Positions 6,814 to 10,106 of a stretch of DNA of 10,106 nucleotides are shown here, piece after piece. The position numbers were made by a program, and so were the translations under genes. The stretch's first letter is position 1. Each line of letters opens with the position of its first letter. The notes beneath the pieces are model-generated. The model was not told the DNA's origin. It made no database searches and saw nothing but the letters and a program-made list of their open reading frames with translations. This DNA is from JACCWM01 sp040393065 (GTDB lineage Bacteria > Myxococcota_A > Bradymonadia > Bradymonadales > Bradymonadaceae): the NCBI GenBank assembly GCA_040393065.1, contig JBEBUW010000147.1:1-10106 (forward strand). The letters are read 5' to 3'.

Positions 6814-7266
6814 TTACTTGCGCAAACGCAAGGCAGCGTTCTCGAATGGCATGCCTTCGTCATCGAGCGGACGACGTGATATCTCCTCGAAACCGAGACG
6901 TTGGTAAAATCGGAAAGCCTGTTCATTTTGAAGATAGACTTCGAGCGTGAGTTCGTCCCTGAGCGTCAGCGCGTGAGCAATCAGGCTGCGTCCGATGCCC
7001 TGGCCGTGCCGTTCGGGATGGACGAAAATCCCGCCAATATGGTTTTCGACCAGGCTGATGAATCCGGCGGGTTCGTCGTCCACACAGGCGACCCATGTTT
7101 CTGCCATGGGAAAATAGACTTCTTCGATCAAGGGCTGTCGTTCTACCAGGTATTCTTTTCCCATAAAGTGGTGGGCCAGAAGCGATGCCTCCAGCCAGAT
7201 GTTGGACAGCTTTTTCAGATCTGTGGCCGGATCGTAGGGGCGGATTTTAGGAGCGTTGGTTTTCAT
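6814..7266 (-). CDS. GNAT N-acetyltransferase, YjaB-like
   Basis: A cytoplasmic acetyl-CoA-dependent N-acetyltransferase of 150 residues from the ATG at 7266. It matches the YjaB group in layout: IRPYDPATDLKKLSNIWLEA at the start, HHFMGKEYL (32-40), WVACVDDEPAGFISL (58-72), the acetyl-CoA loop RHGQGIGRSL (86-95), and the C-terminal NEQAFRFYQRLGF (114-126), where Tyr121 is the expected general acid. YjaB itself is 147 residues, which favours 7266 over the upstream ATG at 7341; that one would add 25 residues and overlap the neighbouring gene. No ribosome site is visible before 7266, and the gap to the upstream gene is only 43 bp, so translation may depend on that gene. The substrate is unknown; a small molecule or protein amine is possible. 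Confidence 0.9.
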   Translation of the reverse strand: MKTNAPKIRPYDPATDLKKLSNIWLEASLLAHHFMGKEYLVERQPLIEEVYFPMAETWVACVDDEPAGFISLVENHIGGIFVHPERHGQGIGRSLIAHALTLRDELTLEVYLQNEQAFRFYQRLGFEEISRRPLDDEGMPFENAALRLRK

Positions 7267-7309
7267 AAAAGTGATGGCAAGGGAGGGCGGAATGACTTCC
7301 GGATCGTTT

Positions 7310-7723
7310 CTATCGGTCCATCCAACCGAAAATTCGGGCATCGAAGCCGGCCAGCGTGACCTGCCGTTTGATGCCCCTCTGGTACAGCTCGTAAATCTCT
7401 TCCTCCAGCTCCTCGTTACCCTCCAACTCTCCCGCCTCCTCGCCTTCCTCCAGCGTAAATTCGACGCTCCCCTGGATGTATAGATCCCAGAGGTTCTCGA
7501 CCGCGTTTTCTAAGTCGACGCCCAGCATGGTCCATTCATGCGCAGTGGTCGGTGTCGGCTTCGATTTCAGTTCAGGAAGGATTTCATCTTCGAGCATCTC
7601 TTCGATGAGGTCGGCGTTGGTTTCATTGAATGTCGCAATCAGGCGGTCGCGCGCGTCGGGGCCGAGGGCGTTTATGGTTGGCAGGCCTTCAAGCATTTCA
7701 GGAGTAATGAGCACCGTAGGCAC
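7310..7723 (-). CDS. Acidic protein of unknown function
   Basis: A 137-residue protein I do not recognise. It is strongly acidic, with a Glu-dense stretch at about 94-112 (EEGEEAGELEGNEELEEEIY), and looks mainly helical without signal peptide or membrane segment, so probably cytoplasmic. The middle contains TTAHEWTMLGVDLENAVENLW and the end is FDARIFGWMDR. The start shown is GTG at 7723; a GTG at 7714 or ATG at 7696 are alternatives, and none has a visible ribosome site. It lies 43 bp upstream of the YjaB-like gene on the same strand and 90 bp downstream of the cysteine-rich lipoprotein gene. The Glu codons make the plus strand a pyrimidine-rich tract here. Coding is supported by the long frame in a compact region and normal amino-acid use; function is unknown. 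Confidence 0.65.
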   Translation of the reverse strand: MPTVLITPEMLEGLPTINALGPDARDRLIATFNETNADLIEEMLEDEILPELKSKPTPTTAHEWTMLGVDLENAVENLWDLYIQGSVEFTLEEGEEAGELEGNEELEEEIYELYQRGIKRQVTLAGFDARIFGWMDR

Positions 7724-7761
7724 CAGGAGAAAATGTTTGGGTCAGGTGGTTTCAGGGAGAG

Positions 7762-7792
7762 TGCCAGCGCCGCGAAAGCCGTGGCGCTGGCA
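7762..7792. terminator. 10 bp hairpin between two minus-strand genes
   Basis: TGCCAGCGCC (7762-7771) and GGCGCTGGCA (7783-7792) form a perfect 10 bp stem with an 11 nt loop that can fold a small GC-GAAA-GC cap. It begins 22 bp after the stop of the cysteine-rich lipoprotein gene. There is no T-run in either direction, so it may be a Rho-dependent end, an RNA-stabilising stem or an attenuating structure before the acidic-protein gene. Confidence 0.55.
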
Positions 7793-7814
7793 GGAGCGTC
7801 GGGGAAAGGAGTTT

Positions 7815-9593
7815 TCAGGGGCAGACGTAATCCGTCACGCACTGTTTGCCCGGGACCAGATCGTAGGGGCAGAGCTGGCCGGGTTCGAGCTCGATTCCGT
7901 AGCAGGCGCAGTCTTTGTCGGTGCTGCAGCTGATGCTGGGGTTGTGTTCGCAGTATTTGGAGCGGATCGGGGAAGGCACGCAGGCTTCGACGCCGCCGGG
8001 GGCGCATCCGCCGCGGTGATTGAAGGTCACATCGGTGCTCTCAAATTTGCTGTAGCACAGGTATCCGGTCTGGGCGCCGCAGTGGCCAAACACCAGGATG
8101 CCGCCCTCGGCGTCCGGCGGTCCGATGGTGGTGTCGCAGACAAAGGGAGCGTCGCAACCGATGGGTGTGGGCGGTTCGCCGGGCACGGAAACGACTGTGC
8201 AGGGAGCGCCCCAGCCGTTGTTTTGTGAGCATTTGAAGTTGCCAAAGCCGTGGTCACTGCAGACGCCGGAGCGGCAGTCGGTGTCGTCGGTGCAGGGGGC
8301 TAAGTGCTGGCCGTTGCCCGGGTGGCCGCAGATGTTGCCGTCGGCTGTGCGCATGCACCAGTCGTCTTCGTCGTCACAGTCGCGCAGGTGGAAATCGCAG
8401 AATTCCTGTGCCGCGCAGGTATTGAAGGGGAACAGCGCGCCCGGAGCCTGCCAGGGCGTTTCATCGGTGCAGCGGAAATCTTCCTGGCAGCCCTCGCTGG
8501 TGATGCACGGCGAGCCGGGTTGGCCGTCGGTGCAGATCGCAATGCAGTGTTCTTCGGGGCACTGGCTGTTGCAGTGCAATCCGCCCTGGCAATCGGCGGT
8601 TTCTTCGCAGAAGGCGCCCATAGTCCCTTCGGAGCACTGGTTGGCGATACAACGGCCCTTCTCGCAGTCTTCGTCGGATTCACAGCTATCGGGCGTTGTG
8701 GGACCGCCGCCCTCACATGCGCCATCGACGCAGTTTTGGGACTGGCAGTCTGTATCTCCGATACAGGCATCGCCGTTTTCGCCGTTCGAGCAGGTGTCGA
8801 TGGCACAGATATTGGATTTGCAGTGTTCGGGAGCGTTGCAGCTATCGCCAGTTTCGCCGTCTGAGCAGACGCCCATCGCGCAGATATTGGACTGGCAATG
8901 CTCGGGCACATCGCAGCTATCGCCGGTGTTGCCGGGCACGCACTTGTTGTTTTTGCAAATGCCGCTCAGGCAATCCTGCGCTTCGGTGCAGACAGCGCCG
9001 TTATCGCCGGAGTCCGGCTGGCAGACACCGTCTACGCAGACCTGATCGAGCAGGCCCGACGCGCCCGGGCCGCATCCATCCTCTTCGGTGCAGACTGCTC
9101 CCGGCGAGGAGGCGCAGCGTCCGGTTTCGAGATTGCAGCGGCGCGAAGCGCATTGATTGTGTTCCGTGCAGGAGGCTCCATCGTCGAGCGTATGCTCGGG
9201 GATGCATTGTGCAGGTTCGCCGTTTAGCGACGCGCAGAACAATCCGGCCGCGCACGATTGCGGATCGTTCTCATTACAGGGATCGCCGGCCGAGCCTCCG
9301 GTGTTTCCGGAATCGGAATCAGATGGATTGGTATCGCCGTACTGCGCGTCTTCGAAATCATCGACGTCATAGTAGGCCGCATCCGCATTATCGGTGGGTC
9401 TCTTTTTTGTGGTTTTTACAGGCGTCGGCGAGCATGCCGAAATCGCGAACAGACTCATGAGGAGCAAGATCAGAAGCGTCAGCCAGCGCGTTCCGTAGAG
9501 ATGATTTCGAACACCCGTTACATGAAAATTTTGCACAATAAACACCGTAGAAAATAGCGTGCCCGCCAGGCGAGATTCGCAGCGCAAAGTCAT
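7815..9593 (-). CDS. Cysteine-rich Dickkopf-like surface lipoprotein
   Basis: A 592-residue secreted, probably lipid-anchored protein. The hydrophobic stretch at about 37-54 ends in the lipobox AISAC (Cys54), followed by a disordered acidic linker (about 55-103). The rest holds about 64 cysteines. At least eight modules follow the pattern C-x5-C-x4-C-x4-C or close variants (such as CDVPEHCQSNICAMGVC), three of them as 25-residue tandem repeats at 224-298. The C-terminal part (about 380-592) is cysteine-rich but less regular and ends VTDYVCP. Such modules resemble the Dickkopf N-terminal cysteine-rich domain seen in many myxobacterial-type surface proteins; they are likely disulfide-bonded and may bind carbohydrate or protein partners, but no function is known. 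The ATG at 9593 leaves a 36-residue leader before the hydrophobic core; GTG at 9545 or 9536 would give a more normal signal peptide. None has a clear ribosome site. Confidence 0.88.
   Translation of the reverse strand: MTLRCESRLAGTLFSTVFIVQNFHVTGVRNHLYGTRWLTLLILLLMSLFAISACSPTPVKTTKKRPTDNADAAYYDVDDFEDAQYGDTNPSDSDSGNTGGSAGDPCNENDPQSCAAGLFCASLNGEPAQCIPEHTLDDGASCTEHNQCASRRCNLETGRCASSPGAVCTEEDGCGPGASGLLDQVCVDGVCQPDSGDNGAVCTEAQDCLSGICKNNKCVPGNTGDSCDVPEHCQSNICAMGVCSDGETGDSCNAPEHCKSNICAIDTCSNGENGDACIGDTDCQSQNCVDGACEGGGPTTPDSCESDEDCEKGRCIANQCSEGTMGAFCEETADCQGGLHCNSQCPEEHCIAICTDGQPGSPCITSEGCQEDFRCTDETPWQAPGALFPFNTCAAQEFCDFHLRDCDDEDDWCMRTADGNICGHPGNGQHLAPCTDDTDCRSGVCSDHGFGNFKCSQNNGWGAPCTVVSVPGEPPTPIGCDAPFVCDTTIGPPDAEGGILVFGHCGAQTGYLCYSKFESTDVTFNHRGGCAPGGVEACVPSPIRSKYCEHNPSISCSTDKDCACYGIELEPGQLCPYDLVPGKQCVTDYVCP
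8700..8924 (-). repeat. Three 75 bp in-frame repeats in the lipoprotein gene
   Basis: Residues 224-248, 249-273 and 274-298 are tandem 25-residue units starting GDSC, GDSC and GDAC. The first two are also close in DNA (for example CAGATATTGG recurs at 8806 and 8881, 75 bp apart), while the third is diverged. This points to recent duplication of one cysteine module. Confidence 0.85.
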
Positions 9594-9743
9594 ACAATAC
9601 GGCTACTGGTTTACCCATAAATGGTGATGAAGGCAATTGCTTTGCGTTGTGCTGACCGTGGTTTTACGCGCCTGCAGCCGGAGCTGTTCACGATGTAAAA
9701 AACGCATGTGCAGGTATGGAGCATGAAAAGACGCGGGTAATGG

Positions 9744-9847
9744 TCGGGGACTATGCTCGGGTTGGTCGTAAGAAAAATGGTATTGCAGTTTTGGGGCCAT
9801 GCTCGGGTTGGTCGTAAGAAAAATGGTATTGCAGTCTCGGGACTATG
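9744..9847. repeat. 46 bp tandem direct repeat, 2.3 copies
   Basis: A 37 bp segment beginning ATGCTCGGGTTGGTCGTAAG and ending GGTATTGCAGT is present identically at 9753-9789 and 9799-9835, 46 bp apart. The flanking TCGGGGACTATG (9744-9755) has counterparts at 9790-9801 and 9836-9847 in register, so the array has two full units and the start of a third. Confidence 0.92.
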
Positions 9848-9926
9848 AGACGCACTGGTTGGGCATGTTTTTTCGCGTAACCTACGTGGGTTGAGCGCAG
9901 TACAAAAGGTGTGTTCGAGTATGTGA

Positions 9927-10000
9927 GAAAATTCTGGAGTGGCCGGAAATGCTAGAAATGTAGAAAAATACAGGACCGGCCGGCCTGGACAGAACTTTTC
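9927..10000. repeat. Imperfect inverted repeat with GC core
   Basis: GAAAATTCTG with GGCCGG (9927-9946) on the left is mirrored by CCGGCC and CAGAACTTTTC (within 9976-10000) on the right, with one bulged base and a mismatched internal segment. The loop carries three GAAATG/GAAAAA-type direct repeats. Confidence 0.5.
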
Positions 10001-10012
10001 TTGAAGAGACAT

Positions 10013-10058
10013 GAAAATTATAGAAATTTCTATTTTTTCTGAAATTTCTATAATTTTC
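10013..10058. repeat. Perfect 18 bp AT-rich inverted repeat
   Basis: GAAAATTATAGAAATTTC (10013-10030) and its exact reverse complement (10041-10058) flank a 10 nt T-rich loop. The left half also contains the self-palindrome ATAGAAATTTCTAT (10020-10033). It could be a terminator for a gene beyond the right edge, a protein-binding site or a recombination site; nothing in the window decides this. Confidence 0.85.
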
Positions 10059-10106
10059 TGCCTGAATTTTTGCGCACTTGAGCCTTGTCACTGCAAAATT
10101 TTTCTT

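Larger units (their letters stand above)
9594..10106. other. Non-coding, repeat-bearing region
   Basis: I find no convincing gene. The open minus-strand frames here are short, cross the direct repeats and resemble no family. GC content falls towards the right end. The region holds a 46 bp tandem repeat (9744-9847), an imperfect inverted repeat (9927-10000) and a perfect AT-rich inverted repeat (10013-10058). The minus-strand promoter of the lipoprotein gene should be here; a TATTGT box at 9599-9594 is the only candidate -10 I can point to, without a good -35. Confidence 0.6.

Noticed and set aside
7376..7460. Pyrimidine-rich tract on the plus strand as a triplex-forming element
   Set aside because: It is explained by Glu-rich codons (GAG/GAA) of the acidic protein on the minus strand.
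8098..9045. 315-codon plus-strand open frame opposite the cysteine-rich lipoprotein
   Set aside because: Ser/Gln/Pro-rich mirror of the cysteine modules, explained wholly by the opposite gene.
9744..9847. Plasmid or phage replication iterons
   Set aside because: Only two full copies and no replication gene in the window; left as an unexplained direct repeat.
9611..10012. 133-codon minus-strand open frame in the right intergenic region
   Set aside because: It runs through the 46 bp direct repeats, has no ribosome site, domain or leader, and its composition is not like the neighbouring genes.

Overview
The window is about 10.1 kb of GC-rich bacterial DNA whose genes use many GCG, CTG, GTG and CGG codons. 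It holds seven well-supported or plausible protein genes, no RNA genes, no CRISPR array and no insertion sequence or phage gene. The long lipoprotein built from 'Dickkopf-like' cysteine modules, together with a Gram-negative outer-membrane protein, suggests a myxobacterium/Bradymonas-type (deltaproteobacterial-grade) bacterium. This placement is inferred from gene content alone.

Layout. Positions 1-173 are a G-rich minisatellite of about 34 bp units. Positions 174-527 are non-coding and contain several hairpins with GAA loops. Positions 528-2308 hold two minus-strand envelope genes that overlap by 4 nt: an S41 serine peptidase with a lipoprotein-type leader, then a small outer-membrane beta-barrel protein. 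A 340-380 bp divergent intergenic region (2309-2688) is crowded with inverted repeats, including a perfect 9+3+9 palindrome that covers an extended -10 box for the peptidase. On the plus strand follows a tightly packed operon: TetR-family regulator, CutA, and a 922-residue PEP-synthase/rifampicin-phosphotransferase-like enzyme (2689-6429). After a convergent intergenic region with an exact-period 42 bp tandem repeat come three minus-strand genes: a 592-residue cysteine-rich lipoprotein (7815-9593), an acidic protein of unknown function (7310-7723) and a YjaB-like GNAT acetyltransferase (6814-7266). The last 500 bp (9594-10106) are non-coding, with a 46 bp direct repeat and an AT-rich perfect 18 bp inverted repeat.

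How the parts may work together. The TetR protein probably controls its own operon and perhaps the divergent peptidase/beta-barrel pair, since the best palindrome sits on the predicted peptidase promoter. CutA (metal tolerance) and the phosphotransferase-like enzyme are probably translationally coupled to the regulator, so the operon may be a stress or small-molecule response module. The most unusual items are this operon, the 42 bp repeat (whose plus strand can be read as a cysteine-lined helical repeat), the peptidase that lacks a normal start codon before a convincing lipoprotein leader, and the repeat-rich flanks of the window.
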